Shown in pieces: positions 25,058 through 34,526 of a stretch of 64,000 nt of DNA. The stretch is from Sulfurimonas sp. Lineage in GTDB: Bacteria; Campylobacterota; Campylobacteria; Campylobacterales; Sulfurimonadaceae. The DNA lies in the NCBI RefSeq assembly GCF_023228785.1, contig NZ_JALOAN010000001.1, positions 47,593 to 111,592 of the forward strand, written 5' to 3'. The translations under genes and the position numbers were made by a program. How positions within the stretch are numbered: the stretch's first letter is position 1; each line of letters opens with the position of its first letter. Below the pieces are notes generated by a model. It searched no databases, was not told where the DNA came from, and saw only the letters and a program-made list of their open reading frames with translations.

Positions 25058-25364
25058 AATCCTCATCATCTTCATCTTCTTCTTCAAGTTTCTTCTTTAT
25101 TGCATACCTAGGTTCTTTAGCTAGATCTTCAAAAATTTTATACTGCTTTGAATAGGCTTTATATACATTTAAAATAGCACCTGCGATTCCAATAGCCACA
25201 CCAACCCAAAAAAGCCAACCAATAGAAGTAAGACTTCTAAGTAGATACCCAATCCCAACTCCCATTGCAACAGCTACAACCATAGAGATCCCAAGAGATA
25301 AGCTATCAGCGGCTTCTATAATGGGCTTAATACGTGGTTTTTGCTCTTCTTGCTTATCTTGCAT
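25038..25364 (-). CDS. AtpZ/AtpI-family membrane protein
   Basis: Protein of 108 residues with two membrane helices (about 22-42 and 49-69) in the arrangement of the AtpZ/AtpI family: LSLGISMVVAVAMGVGIGYLL, then WLFWVGVAIGIAGAILNVYKAY. An acidic tail follows. AtpI/AtpZ proteins help c-ring assembly or Mg/Ca uptake for ATP synthase in other bacteria. It overlaps hemL by 11 bp. No ATP synthase genes are in the window. A similar gene beside hemL is, from memory, common in this phylum. Confidence 0.78.
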   Translation of the reverse strand: MQDKQEEQKPRIKPIIEAADSLSLGISMVVAVAMGVGIGYLLRSLTSIGWLFWVGVAIGIAGAILNVYKAYSKQYKIFEDLAKEPRYAIKKKLEEEDEDDEDYGEKKY

Positions 25365-26649
25365 CTGTGATCTCTTTAAAGACTTTTCTGCTTGCTTTTA
25401 CAGCATCTTCTATCATCTCATCAGTTATTGCCGTTGAGATAAATCCTGTCTCAAAAAGTGAACACGCAAAGTAGTAACCCTCTTTTAGCATCTTAGAGTG
25501 AAATGCAGCAAAAAGTTTTGCATCAGATGCAGATGCATCAGCGAAGTTTTTAACTGGTTTGTCATTAAAGAAAAATCCAAACATACTTCCTCTTGTGTCT
25601 ATTTGCATATTTATGTCAAATTCACTAGCCGCTTCTTTCATACCTTCAACTAATCTTAATCCTCTTGCATTTAAAGTCTTCATAACAGCTGCATTTTTCT
25701 TTAGTTTGTTAATTGCTGCTAAACCTGCTGCCATCGCAACTGGGTTTCCACTAAGAGTTCCTGCTTGATAAACTGGGCCCTCAGGACTTAGTTTTGCCAT
25801 GATCTCAGATCTTGCACCAAAAGCACCAACTGGCATACCACCGCCGATGACTTTACCAAGAGTTAAGATATCTGGCTTTACTCCTGTAATAGACTCAGCA
25901 CCATTTATAGAGGCACGAAAACCACTCATAACTTCATCGAAAATAAGTAGAGTTCCATTTGCATCACAAAGATCTCTGAGCTCTTTTAAAAACTCTTTCT
26001 CAGCAGGGACAAGTCCCATATTTCCTGCTATTGGCTCAATGATAACACAAGCAATGTCGCTTGAATCTGCAAAACACTTCTTTACACTCTCAATATCGTT
26101 GTATGTAGCTAGTAGTGTATGTTTTGTAAAGTCTGCTGGAACTCCTGGGCTACTTGGGTTTCCAAATGTAGCAGCACCACTTCCAGCTTGAACTAAAAGT
26201 GAATCACTATGACCATGATAACAACCAGTAAATTTTACAATATCATCTCGACCTGTAAATCCACGAGCTAAACGTATTGCACTCATAACAGCTTCAGTTC
26301 CACTACTTACAAAGCGGATCTTATCTATGGAGGCAAACATTGAGACTACAAGTTCGGCTAGATCTGTTTCAGCCTCAGTTGGAGCACCAAAACTTAAGCC
26401 ATTTTTTACAGCTTTTATAACAGCTTCTTCTATAGTTTCATCTCTATGACCAAAAAGCAGTGGACCCCAACTTTGTACAAAATCAACATATCTATTTCCA
26501 TCAATATCAACCAAGTAAGCACCCTCACCTTTTGTAATAAAAAGAGGTGTTCCCCCAACGCTTGAAAATGCTCTAACTGGCGAATTTACCCCGCCAGGAA
26601 TGAGACTTTGTGCTTTTTTGAATGCTTCTGACGATGCTTGTGTACTCAT
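25354..26649 (-). CDS. hemL: Glutamate-1-semialdehyde 2,1-aminomutase
   Basis: PLP enzyme that makes 5-aminolevulinate in the C5 route of tetrapyrrole biosynthesis. The 431-residue length is typical. The start AFKKAQSLIPGGVNSPVRAF, the SSGTEAVMSAIRLARG cofactor segment, GCYHGHSDSLLVQAGSG, IFDEVMSGFR and the PLP-lysine region LTLGKVIGGGMPVGAFG are all present. It is the first gene of a three-gene minus-strand unit with AtpZ/AtpI and the unknown membrane protein. It shares a 105-bp region with divergent tonB. Confidence 0.97.
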   Translation of the reverse strand: MSTQASSEAFKKAQSLIPGGVNSPVRAFSSVGGTPLFITKGEGAYLVDIDGNRYVDFVQSWGPLLFGHRDETIEEAVIKAVKNGLSFGAPTEAETDLAELVVSMFASIDKIRFVSSGTEAVMSAIRLARGFTGRDDIVKFTGCYHGHSDSLLVQAGSGAATFGNPSSPGVPADFTKHTLLATYNDIESVKKCFADSSDIACVIIEPIAGNMGLVPAEKEFLKELRDLCDANGTLLIFDEVMSGFRASINGAESITGVKPDILTLGKVIGGGMPVGAFGARSEIMAKLSPEGPVYQAGTLSGNPVAMAAGLAAINKLKKNAAVMKTLNARGLRLVEGMKEAASEFDINMQIDTRGSMFGFFFNDKPVKNFADASASDAKLFAAFHSKMLKEGYYFACSLFETGFISTAITDEMIEDAVKASRKVFKEITDAR

Positions 26650-26719
26650 TTAAAAACCTTTATTAAATTTTCGCTATTATAACCAAACTAAAACTAAGTA
26701 CTATTAATATAGTATGAGT

Positions 26720-26725
26720 TATAAT
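26720..26725 (+). promoter_or_regulatory. Candidate -10 box for tonB and the efflux operon
   Basis: TATAAT 30 bases before the TTG start of the TonB-like gene, in the hemL/tonB divergent region. No -35 match. Confidence 0.42.
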
Positions 26726-26754
26726 CTAAAAATTTTAAAATAAATGGACTCTTT

Positions 26755-27651
26755 TTGAATAGATCTTCTTTTTCCCTCTTTGTAGCCCTACTTATTCATC
26801 TGCTACTCTTACTTATATTTTGGTTTCTTGGAACTATGCTTGGTGAGACTAAAAAACCTCAGCCAAAAGAAGAAGAAAAAAAGATGAAAATCTCTCTCAA
26901 AGAGATGCCTAAAAAAGAAAAAGTAGCAGGCGAAATAGAGAAAAAAGTAGAACCTTCATCCATAGCTCCTCCAATGCCAAAAGGATCTCAACTAAAAGAG
27001 ATAGTTGAAGTACCGCCACCTATAAATTATGAACCAAAAAAAGCACCTAAAGAGCCAAAACTAAACCCACCACCAAAGCCAAAGCCTGTGCCAAAGCCAC
27101 AAGCAAAAGTAGAACCGCTTCCGCCAACTAAGCCCTATATTCCTCTTTTAGCAAAAAAAGATGTCAACACGACAAAAGAGATTAAAAAACTAGAACCAAA
27201 AAAAGAGGAAAATCCTCTCTACTCAATGTTATCTCAAGATAAGTCATCAAAAGAGACTAAAGTTGAGGAAAAAAAGACATATAGAGGAAGTAGTATCAAC
27301 CAAAATATTAAAGAACTTTATGGAGATGAGTTTGGCAAACTAAGTGAAGGTCAACAAAAATATATACTTGACAATCAAGAGATAATGAGACGCATAACTC
27401 AACAAGTTCTAACGCGAGTTGCAAGTGTTAATCTATCAAGAGATCTAAATGTAAACAGAGTAAATATTATAGAGTTTTATCTGCATCCAAATGGAGATAT
27501 GAGTGACTTTAGATTTCTACAAAAAAGTGGATTTTATGTACTTGACGACACTACAAAAGAGACTATAGAGTATGCATATGCAAGGTACCCAAGACCACAG
27601 GAGAAGACTCTTATAAGATACAATGTATTTTATAATTTAGCTAGATATTGA
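26755..27651 (+). CDS. TonB-like energy transducer
   Basis: Protein of 298 residues. An N-terminal membrane anchor (FVALLIHLLLLLIFWFLG, preceded by Ser and containing the His typical of TonB) is followed by a long Pro/Lys/Glu-rich periplasmic linker (about 40-180) and a C-terminal domain (about 195-298). The end (NIIEFYLHPNGDMSDFRFLQKSGFYVLDD, then ETIEYAYARYPRP) resembles TonB/TolA C-termini. The start is TTG with a weak GGAC element. It sits 29 bp before the RND efflux operon. No ExbB/ExbD pair is adjacent, so it may use a distant pair. Its link to the efflux genes is positional. Confidence 0.82.
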   Translation: MNRSSFSLFVALLIHLLLLLIFWFLGTMLGETKKPQPKEEEKKMKISLKEMPKKEKVAGEIEKKVEPSSIAPPMPKGSQLKEIVEVPPPINYEPKKAPKEPKLNPPPKPKPVPKPQAKVEPLPPTKPYIPLLAKKDVNTTKEIKKLEPKKEENPLYSMLSQDKSSKETKVEEKKTYRGSSINQNIKELYGDEFGKLSEGQQKYILDNQEIMRRITQQVLTRVASVNLSRDLNVNRVNIIEFYLHPNGDMSDFRFLQKSGFYVLDDTTKETIEYAYARYPRPQEKTLIRYNVFYNLARY

Positions 27652-27680
27652 TATAATAACCCACTAATAAAAGGTAATAC

Positions 27681-28844
27681 ATGAAAACAAAAACCATTGG
27701 CGTTATTTTACTCTCAACTATATTCTTCTTTTGTGCATGTTCTGAAGAAAAACAGACACAAGCTCCAACAAAAATCCCACCACTTAGCGTAAATACTGTT
27801 ACTGTCAAAAAAGAGACTATCCCCATTTGGAAAAGCTATACAGGAACAACAAAAGCCTCTTCAGATCAAGAGATTCGTGCTAGAGTTACTGGAACTCTAA
27901 AAGAGATCTTCTTTGAAGATGGGCAGAGTGTAACAAAGGGTCAAAAACTCTTTTTAATAGAGCAAGATCTATATAAATCTGCTTTAGATTCGGCTATTGC
28001 TAAAAAGCAACAAGATGAAGCTTCATTAAAGTTAGCAGATGCTGATGTCGCAAGATACGCACCGCTTGTAAAAGATGGTCTTGCTCCTCGTGCAACCTTA
28101 GAGCAGTACCAAGCACAGCAAGCTGGTCTAAAAGCTGTAATTGCTGGTGATATTGCGCAGATAAATAAAGCAGAGTTAGAACTTAGTTATACAACTGTCT
28201 TAGCTCCTATCAGCGGTAAGGTAAGTTCTAGAAAAGTAGATGTTGGGAACCTCGTAGGTCAAGGAGAAGCTACACTTTTAACTACTATTATGAGTGTAGA
28301 TCCCATATATGCTTACTTCTCTCCATCTCAACATGATGTAAGAATGTTTGAGAAGTACAAAAGCAAAGAAAAACCTGATGCTTTTATAGAGATCAGAGGA
28401 GAGCATGACACTGTAAGACTTGATGGTTTTATAGATTTTTCTAACAACGAGGTAGACTCTTTAACCTCTACTATAACTATGAGAGCAACCATCTCAAACA
28501 AAGATGCAAAGGTTCTGCCTGGTACCTTTGTATATGTAAATCTCTTTATAACTGATGAATATGAATTTTTAATGATTCCACCTGAGGTTATCTTTGCTGA
28601 TCAGCTTGGAAGTTATATCTATGTGGTAGATAAAGAGAGTAAAGCTAAAAGAGTAAACATAGAGACTGGTTACTCATCAAAGTACTATGTAGATGTATCA
28701 AGTGGCTTAAAAGATGGAGATAGAGTTATAGTCTCTGCCCTTGTAAAGATAAGGGACTCTATGGAAGTAGATCCTAAAGATGTTACAGACACACATGGGA
28801 TAAAGGCTGTTTTAGAAAAAAATAGACTTATCCCTAAAGAGTAG
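27681..28844 (+). CDS. RND efflux periplasmic adaptor lipoprotein (AcrA/MexA type)
   Basis: Protein of 387 residues. It starts with a lipoprotein-type signal (FFFCACSEE, acylated Cys likely at residue 20). The barrel-sandwich hybrid domain (EIRARVTGTLKEIFFEDGQSVTKGQKLFLIE), a hairpin coiled coil (about 95-160) and the second lipoyl half (APISGKVSSRKVDVGNLV) are standard for AcrA/MexA. A membrane-proximal domain ends the protein. It works with the RND pump (4 bp downstream) and the TolC gene after it. Complete tripartite operon. Confidence 0.94.
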   Translation: MKTKTIGVILLSTIFFFCACSEEKQTQAPTKIPPLSVNTVTVKKETIPIWKSYTGTTKASSDQEIRARVTGTLKEIFFEDGQSVTKGQKLFLIEQDLYKSALDSAIAKKQQDEASLKLADADVARYAPLVKDGLAPRATLEQYQAQQAGLKAVIAGDIAQINKAELELSYTTVLAPISGKVSSRKVDVGNLVGQGEATLLTTIMSVDPIYAYFSPSQHDVRMFEKYKSKEKPDAFIEIRGEHDTVRLDGFIDFSNNEVDSLTSTITMRATISNKDAKVLPGTFVYVNLFITDEYEFLMIPPEVIFADQLGSYIYVVDKESKAKRVNIETGYSSKYYVDVSSGLKDGDRVIVSALVKIRDSMEVDPKDVTDTHGIKAVLEKNRLIPKE

Positions 28845-28848
28845 TTAG

Positions 28849-31800
28849 ATGTTTAGTGTAACTTTTATAAAAAGACCTATACTCTCTATTGTAATCTCTT
28901 TAATAATCATAGTAGCTGGGTTTGTCTCTATGTTTATATTGCCCATATCAGAGTATCCTGATGTAGCACCTCCAACTGTAACTGTAAGTGCTACATATAC
29001 AGGTGCAAATGCTTTTGTTGTTGAAGATACTGTTACTCGTGTTTTAGAAGATAAACTAAACGGTATCAAGGGTGTTATATATATGGAGTCTTCCTCAACT
29101 TCAAGTGGAACTTCAAATATAAATGTCTATTTTGAACCTGGTTATGATATAGATATTGGTGCAGTTGATGTTCAAAACAAGATCTCTACTGCAAATGCGC
29201 TTCTACCTCCAGAAGTAACTGCTCAAGGTGTTATAGTAGATAAAAGAAGTCCTTCTCTTGTCTGTCTTATAGCATTAAACGGAGATGAGAAGTATGATGA
29301 TAAGTTTTTAAGTAACTTTGTAAATATAAATGTTTTAGATGAGATAAAAAGAGTTCCAGGTGTTGGTCAGGCTCAAAATTTAGGTGAGAAAAAGTACGCA
29401 ATTAGAGTTTGGTTAAATCCAAATAAGTTAAAAGCGCTAAATATGACACCTATGGAAGCTATATCTGCTATAAAATCACAAAACAAACAAGCATCTCTTG
29501 GAAAAATCGGTGGTAACCCATCTTATGATGAGCAAAAACAAGAGTTCATACTTACAACTAAGGGAAGACTTAGTGAAGTAAAAGAGTTTGAAGACATAGT
29601 TATAAAATATAAAGCCGATGGCTCTTTAATTCGCCTAAGTGATGTCTCAACTATTACTCTAGGAAGTGAGAGTTATGATTGGAATGCTATTAGTGATAAA
29701 AAGCCAACAGGGCTTATTGCCGTTTATCAGCTAGGCGAAGCAAATGCTCTTGATATTCGTAAAAATATAGAAACTACAATGCAAAGACTCTCTTCTAGAT
29801 TTCCTGAGGGTGTAACCTACTCAGTTCCATACGATACTACAAAGTATGTTGAAGTAGCTATTGATAATGTTGTAGAGAACCTATATATGGCGATCTTCTT
29901 AGTTATGCTTATCATTTTTATCTTTTTAGGTTCATGGAGACCAACTATTATAGCCGCTGCTACTATCCCTGTCTCTCTTATTGGTGCATTTGCTGCGATG
30001 GAGTTAGCTGGTGGTTTTTCTATAAACTTTTTAACTCTCTTTGGACTCATTCTAGCTATTGGTATAGTTGTAGATGATGCTATTTTAGTTGTTGAGAATG
30101 TTGAAGTTATAATGAACAAAGAGCCAGATCTCACTATGCCTCAAGTTGTAAAAAAAGCCATGATAGAGCTTATTGGTCCTATCATCTCAACTACTCTTGT
30201 TCTTATCGCTGTTTTCATTCCTGTCTCAATGCTCCCAGGTATCACAGGAGCTTTGTATCAGCAATTTGCACTCACAATTGCTTTTGCTGTTTTAGTATCC
30301 TCTCTAAACGCTCTAACGCTCTCTCCTGCCATTAGTGCCATTATTATAAAAAGACAAAAAGAGGGAGAAAGGAAGTTTATCTTATTTCATCAGTTTGATA
30401 TCTTTTTTAACTACCTAACTAAGAAGTACACGATTTTTATTGGCTATCTTATAAAGATTAGATATGTAATGCTTCTTATAATGGTTGGACTTTTTTACTT
30501 TACATATTATCTCTTTAGTATAACCCCTACAGGCTTTGTTCCATCGGAGGATAAAGGTGTATGTATGGTTTCAGTAAATTTAAAACCTGGATCTTCACTA
30601 TCTCAAACTACGATCACGAGAAAGAGAGTTGAAGATATTATCTACAATATAGATGGGGTTTCTAATGTTGTTAGCGTTGAGGGTTTTAACATTATTACAG
30701 GAGCGATGGATAGTTCAGCCATAGCAATGTTTGTCTCTTTAAAAGACTGGGATCTTAGAACAACTCAAGAAAATAGTGTGGATGGCATCGTAAAGCAAAT
30801 ACAGCAAAAATCTGCATCTATAAGTGAAGCCAATATTGCAGCTTTTAATATGCCTGGGATCCCAGGTGTAGGAAATGTTGGAGGTTTTGACTTTAGACTT
30901 CAAGACTATCTCTCTGGCGATTTAGAAACATTTCAACACTTTGCAAATGAAGTTATAAAAGCAGCCTTTGAAGATCCAAGAATTGCTTACGCTTTTACAA
31001 CCTTTGCTACAAACTATCCTATGTACGACATAGATATAAATAGAGAAAAAGCAAATGCTCTTGGAGTAAACATATCAGATCTCTTTACAACCATGCAAGC
31101 ATATCTAGGCTCAATCTATGTAAATGACTTTACAAAATTTGGTAAAGTTTTTAGAGTCTTTGTTCAAGCTGATAAAGAGTTTAGAAGTACAAAAGATGAT
31201 ATAGATAAACTCTATGTAAAAAATAACAAAGATAAGATGATCCCGCTAAATGCACTACTAAACATCAAAGAGATTGTAGGACCTCAAAACCTCTCTCACT
31301 TTAATATGTATAGAAGTATTCAGATAAATGGATCTGCAGCACCTGGATATAGTTCTGGTGATGCTATGACTGCCATGGATGAGATCGCAAAGAGTGTTTT
31401 ACCTGCATCTTACGGTTATGAGTGGGCTGGAATGAGTTACCAAGAGACTATAGCTGGAAATGCTCAGATCTATGTAGTTATTTTTGTTTTACTTGTTGTG
31501 TTTTTAGTTTTATCTGCTCAATATGAAAGCTGGGTTCTTCCTTTGATGATCCTTCTCTCAGTTCCAATGGTTGTAGCTGGTGCAATTATTGGTCTGCATG
31601 TAGTAGATCTTCCACTAAACACTTTTGCCCAAGTCGGTCTTGTCTTGCTCGTTGCCCTTGCTGCAAAAAATGCCATACTTATAGTGGAATTTGCAAAAGA
31701 ACAAAGAGAGAGTGGAGTTGGGATCGTTGAGTCTGCTATAAAAGGTGGATCTCTGCGTTTTCGTGCAATTATGATGACGATCCTCTCTTTTATGTTTGGA

Positions 31801-31995
31801 ATTATTCCTCTTGCTTTTGCAACTGGGGCTGGATCTATTACTCAGGTCTCAATCGGAATCGTACTTATGTTTGGAATGATGGCGGCTACTTTTGTCTCCA
31901 CTCTTTTCGTGCCAGTTTTATATGTACTGCTAGAATCCATGAGAGAGAGATTTATAAGCGTTGAAGATGAGATAAAAAAAAGGGAATCTATATGA
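28849..31995 (+). CDS. RND multidrug efflux pump (AcrB/MexB, HAE-1 family)
   Basis: Inner-membrane proton antiporter of 1048 residues, the standard AcrB length, with 12 membrane helices and two large periplasmic loops. The proton-relay Asp pair is in GIVVDDAILVVENVE (helix 4) and the conserved Lys is in ALAAKNAILIVEFAKEQRESG (helix 10). HAE-1 family markers SEYPDVAPPTVTVSATYTGA and GSWRPTIIAAATIPVSLIG are present. It probably exports hydrophobic or amphiphilic compounds; substrates cannot be read from sequence. The stop overlaps the TolC start as ATGA. Confidence 0.96.
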   Translation: MFSVTFIKRPILSIVISLIIIVAGFVSMFILPISEYPDVAPPTVTVSATYTGANAFVVEDTVTRVLEDKLNGIKGVIYMESSSTSSGTSNINVYFEPGYDIDIGAVDVQNKISTANALLPPEVTAQGVIVDKRSPSLVCLIALNGDEKYDDKFLSNFVNINVLDEIKRVPGVGQAQNLGEKKYAIRVWLNPNKLKALNMTPMEAISAIKSQNKQASLGKIGGNPSYDEQKQEFILTTKGRLSEVKEFEDIVIKYKADGSLIRLSDVSTITLGSESYDWNAISDKKPTGLIAVYQLGEANALDIRKNIETTMQRLSSRFPEGVTYSVPYDTTKYVEVAIDNVVENLYMAIFLVMLIIFIFLGSWRPTIIAAATIPVSLIGAFAAMELAGGFSINFLTLFGLILAIGIVVDDAILVVENVEVIMNKEPDLTMPQVVKKAMIELIGPIISTTLVLIAVFIPVSMLPGITGALYQQFALTIAFAVLVSSLNALTLSPAISAIIIKRQKEGERKFILFHQFDIFFNYLTKKYTIFIGYLIKIRYVMLLIMVGLFYFTYYLFSITPTGFVPSEDKGVCMVSVNLKPGSSLSQTTITRKRVEDIIYNIDGVSNVVSVEGFNIITGAMDSSAIAMFVSLKDWDLRTTQENSVDGIVKQIQQKSASISEANIAAFNMPGIPGVGNVGGFDFRLQDYLSGDLETFQHFANEVIKAAFEDPRIAYAFTTFATNYPMYDIDINREKANALGVNISDLFTTMQAYLGSIYVNDFTKFGKVFRVFVQADKEFRSTKDDIDKLYVKNNKDKMIPLNALLNIKEIVGPQNLSHFNMYRSIQINGSAAPGYSSGDAMTAMDEIAKSVLPASYGYEWAGMSYQETIAGNAQIYVVIFVLLVVFLVLSAQYESWVLPLMILLSVPMVVAGAIIGLHVVDLPLNTFAQVGLVLLVALAAKNAILIVEFAKEQRESGVGIVESAIKGGSLRFRAIMMTILSFMFGIIPLAFATGAGSITQVSIGIVLMFGMMAATFVSTLFVPVLYVLLESMRERFISVEDEIKKRESI

Positions 31996-33281
31996 TACTA
32001 AGATTGATAAGTCTGCTTTTACTAACTCTAAGCCTAAGTGCAAAAGATATATATACAGTCGATGAGCTAATCATCAAAGCACTAGAGAATTCACCAGACT
32101 TAAAAATAAGTGCAGATGAGTACAGAGCCTCTCTTAGTCGTTACGATAAAGGTTTCGCATCTTACTTACCAAAGGTAGATCTAAGCCTTAGTGCAGGAGA
32201 GATTGGTATGAGTGATCTACCAACAAACAAAGATAGTATGAAAAATGACACTCTACTTTTAGGGCAACTCTCACTAAAACAAATCATATATGACTTTGGA
32301 AAAACTAGTGGGAATGTTGATAGTTTAAAGTATGACTCTGATGCATACCTAAACTCAAATGAGCAAAAAATCTCAGATAAAAAAAGAGATGTAAAGAGTG
32401 CTTACTATAATGTTCTTCAAGCCATAGCTCTTATAGATGTAAACAGAGAAAATGTAAAATTAAATGAAGCGCAACTATACCGTTCGCAAAGATATTTTGA
32501 GTCTGGGATCAAAACAAAGATAGATGTCTCAGATGCAAAAGTTGAGCTTATAAAATCAAAACTAGACTTAAAGAAAAGTCTATATGACTTAGAGTTAGCC
32601 TATGCATCTTTAGATGAAGTAGTTGGTTTTATAGATAGATCTACTGGTTATAAAGTCTACTCTAGGGCACTTGATTTTGGAAACATACTAGACTTACTAG
32701 CTGGATACGCTCTAAATTTGCAAGATTCCATTGGCTTTGCTTATGAAAATAGATATGAGTTAAAGAAAAATCTTTTTGATATAAAATCAGCAGAGGCAAA
32801 TAGTAGAGTTGCTCAGTCTGAATTTTACCCAGAACTTTATCTTGGAGCTAACTATACTAAGCAAAAAGTAGATAAATTTGAAAACACTACACCAAAAGAT
32901 CAATACAAAATAGCACTAAACCTAGACTACAATATCTATGAAGGTGGAGCAAGTTCTGCAATAGAGCAAGAAAAAAAGATTGCACTTAATATCGCTCATT
33001 CAAAGTTAAACAGCTCTAGACTTTTTATAAAAAAACAAACTACACAAGCCTACATAAGCCTTAACAAAACAAGAGACTCTGTAGTCTTATCTCAAAGTCT
33101 TCTAGAAGTCTCTAGTGAGAAGTTTGATCAGGCTCAAAAGAGATATGAGTATGGACTGTCAGATTTTATAGAGCTTCAACAAGCAAGACAAGGTTATATA
33201 GATGCAAAGTCAAATCTAGTTGTCTCTTTTTATGAGTACTATAATGCTATAGCACTACTTGACAATGCTATAGGAAGATAA
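31992..33281 (+). CDS. TolC-family outer-membrane efflux protein
   Basis: Outer-membrane channel of the RND operon, 429 residues, with a signal peptide (cleavage near LSA-K, residue 17). Two TolC-type repeats are seen, each with the family pattern near LKQIIYDFGKTSGNVDSL and NYNIYEGGASSAIEQEKK. A TKIDVSDAKVEL motif is in the first half and DFIELQQARQGYIDAKSNL in the second. It overlaps the pump gene by 4 bp. Unlike the TolC at 9464 it has no SPOR extension. Confidence 0.93.
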   Translation: MILRLISLLLLTLSLSAKDIYTVDELIIKALENSPDLKISADEYRASLSRYDKGFASYLPKVDLSLSAGEIGMSDLPTNKDSMKNDTLLLGQLSLKQIIYDFGKTSGNVDSLKYDSDAYLNSNEQKISDKKRDVKSAYYNVLQAIALIDVNRENVKLNEAQLYRSQRYFESGIKTKIDVSDAKVELIKSKLDLKKSLYDLELAYASLDEVVGFIDRSTGYKVYSRALDFGNILDLLAGYALNLQDSIGFAYENRYELKKNLFDIKSAEANSRVAQSEFYPELYLGANYTKQKVDKFENTTPKDQYKIALNLDYNIYEGGASSAIEQEKKIALNIAHSKLNSSRLFIKKQTTQAYISLNKTRDSVVLSQSLLEVSSEKFDQAQKRYEYGLSDFIELQQARQGYIDAKSNLVVSFYEYYNAIALLDNAIGR

Positions 33282-33353
33282 AAAGTGAAGATAACACTTG
33301 TAAATACATTTGTTCTAACTATTGGTAAAGCGTGCTTGCTCTTGGTTTCATAG

Positions 33354-34523
33354 ATGTTTAAAGTTCTGATTTTACTTTTTTTTAGTCTATCTCTTTGTGC
33401 TAATTCTTCCATTTTAAAAGCTTTTGAAAATGGAAATGTAGATCTACAGATGCAACTCTTTTACTACAACATAGACAAAAAAAATGATACAGATGCTTAT
33501 GCTACTTCTGCTGGCGGATATCTAAAATACTCGACTGATACTAAAAACTCCTTCTTTGCATCTGTAAGATTTCACACCTCCAACCCTACTTTTGATTCAA
33601 TAAACAGAGAAAAAACTGCTCTTTTTAAAAAGGATGGAACTGCACTAACAACAATAAGCGAATCATATTTAGCATATAAAACACAAACTAGAATCTTGCG
33701 AGTTGGTAGCTTTATAATAAACACACCTATGATGAATGATGATGACTCAAGAATAATGCCATGGTCATATAGAGGTTTTACCTATACAGGAGAGAGCATT
33801 AAGGATTTAAAGGTTCAGCTCTACTACATAGATGCTCTGCGCTCAAACACTTCAGATAAGTACCAAAAACAGACTCCTAGTGGTGAGTTTGACAATATTA
33901 CAATGTTTTCACTTCACTACAATGGTTTGAGTGGTCTTAAAACTGAATTCTATTACTACTATGTGCCAGATCTATACTCTACTTTTGTAGCTCAAAGTGA
34001 TTATGAGATGACCTTAAATACAGATACCTTAATCTGTTTTAGTGCACAATATTTCAAGAGTGGCAATGGAGGAGTCTATGTTAGAAAAGATACCAACAAT
34101 GGTGCAGATGACATAAACTTAGTAGCTCTAAGATCTAGTATAGATGCAAAGGATTATTCCCTCTCTCTAAACTATTCTCAAAACTTCGGACTTAGTGGTG
34201 TTGTGACAGGATATGGTGGTTCAGCAAAAGTCTATACAACTTCGATGATGGCAAACGGCAGAGGAGCTTTTAAACCAGAGACTTGGATGTTAAAAGCTAC
34301 ACATGATTTAAATCTTGGAGATTTTCACAGCGAAGTAGCTTTAACGCTCACAAATACACAAACAAAAGATAAAAGAGGCGATGATTTTAACGCTTACTAC
34401 TTTCACTTCAAACACTTCTTCACAAAAGAAGCATCCATCTATCTAAGATATGAGAGTTTAAAGTTTTCATCTAGTAAAAAAGATGCAAATTACTTTAGAG
34501 CCATAGCTACTTACAAGTTTTAG
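33354..34523 (+). CDS. Outer-membrane porin, OprD-like
   Basis: Protein of 389 residues with a signal peptide (cleavage near LCA-N, residue 16). The mature protein alternates hydrophobic and polar residues with many aromatic belt residues and ends in a C-terminal Phe (ATYKF), the marks of a large beta-barrel. Segments such as MPWSYRGFTYTGESIKDLKVQLYYID resemble OprD-family porins of this phylum. There is no good ribosome binding site before the ATG. It lies 72 bp after the efflux operon and may share its transcript. Substrate unknown. It ends 3 bp from a convergent gene. Confidence 0.8.
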   Translation: MFKVLILLFFSLSLCANSSILKAFENGNVDLQMQLFYYNIDKKNDTDAYATSAGGYLKYSTDTKNSFFASVRFHTSNPTFDSINREKTALFKKDGTALTTISESYLAYKTQTRILRVGSFIINTPMMNDDDSRIMPWSYRGFTYTGESIKDLKVQLYYIDALRSNTSDKYQKQTPSGEFDNITMFSLHYNGLSGLKTEFYYYYVPDLYSTFVAQSDYEMTLNTDTLICFSAQYFKSGNGGVYVRKDTNNGADDINLVALRSSIDAKDYSLSLNYSQNFGLSGVVTGYGGSAKVYTTSMMANGRGAFKPETWMLKATHDLNLGDFHSEVALTLTNTQTKDKRGDDFNAYYFHFKHFFTKEASIYLRYESLKFSSSKKDANYFRAIATYKF

Positions 34524-34526
34524 ATC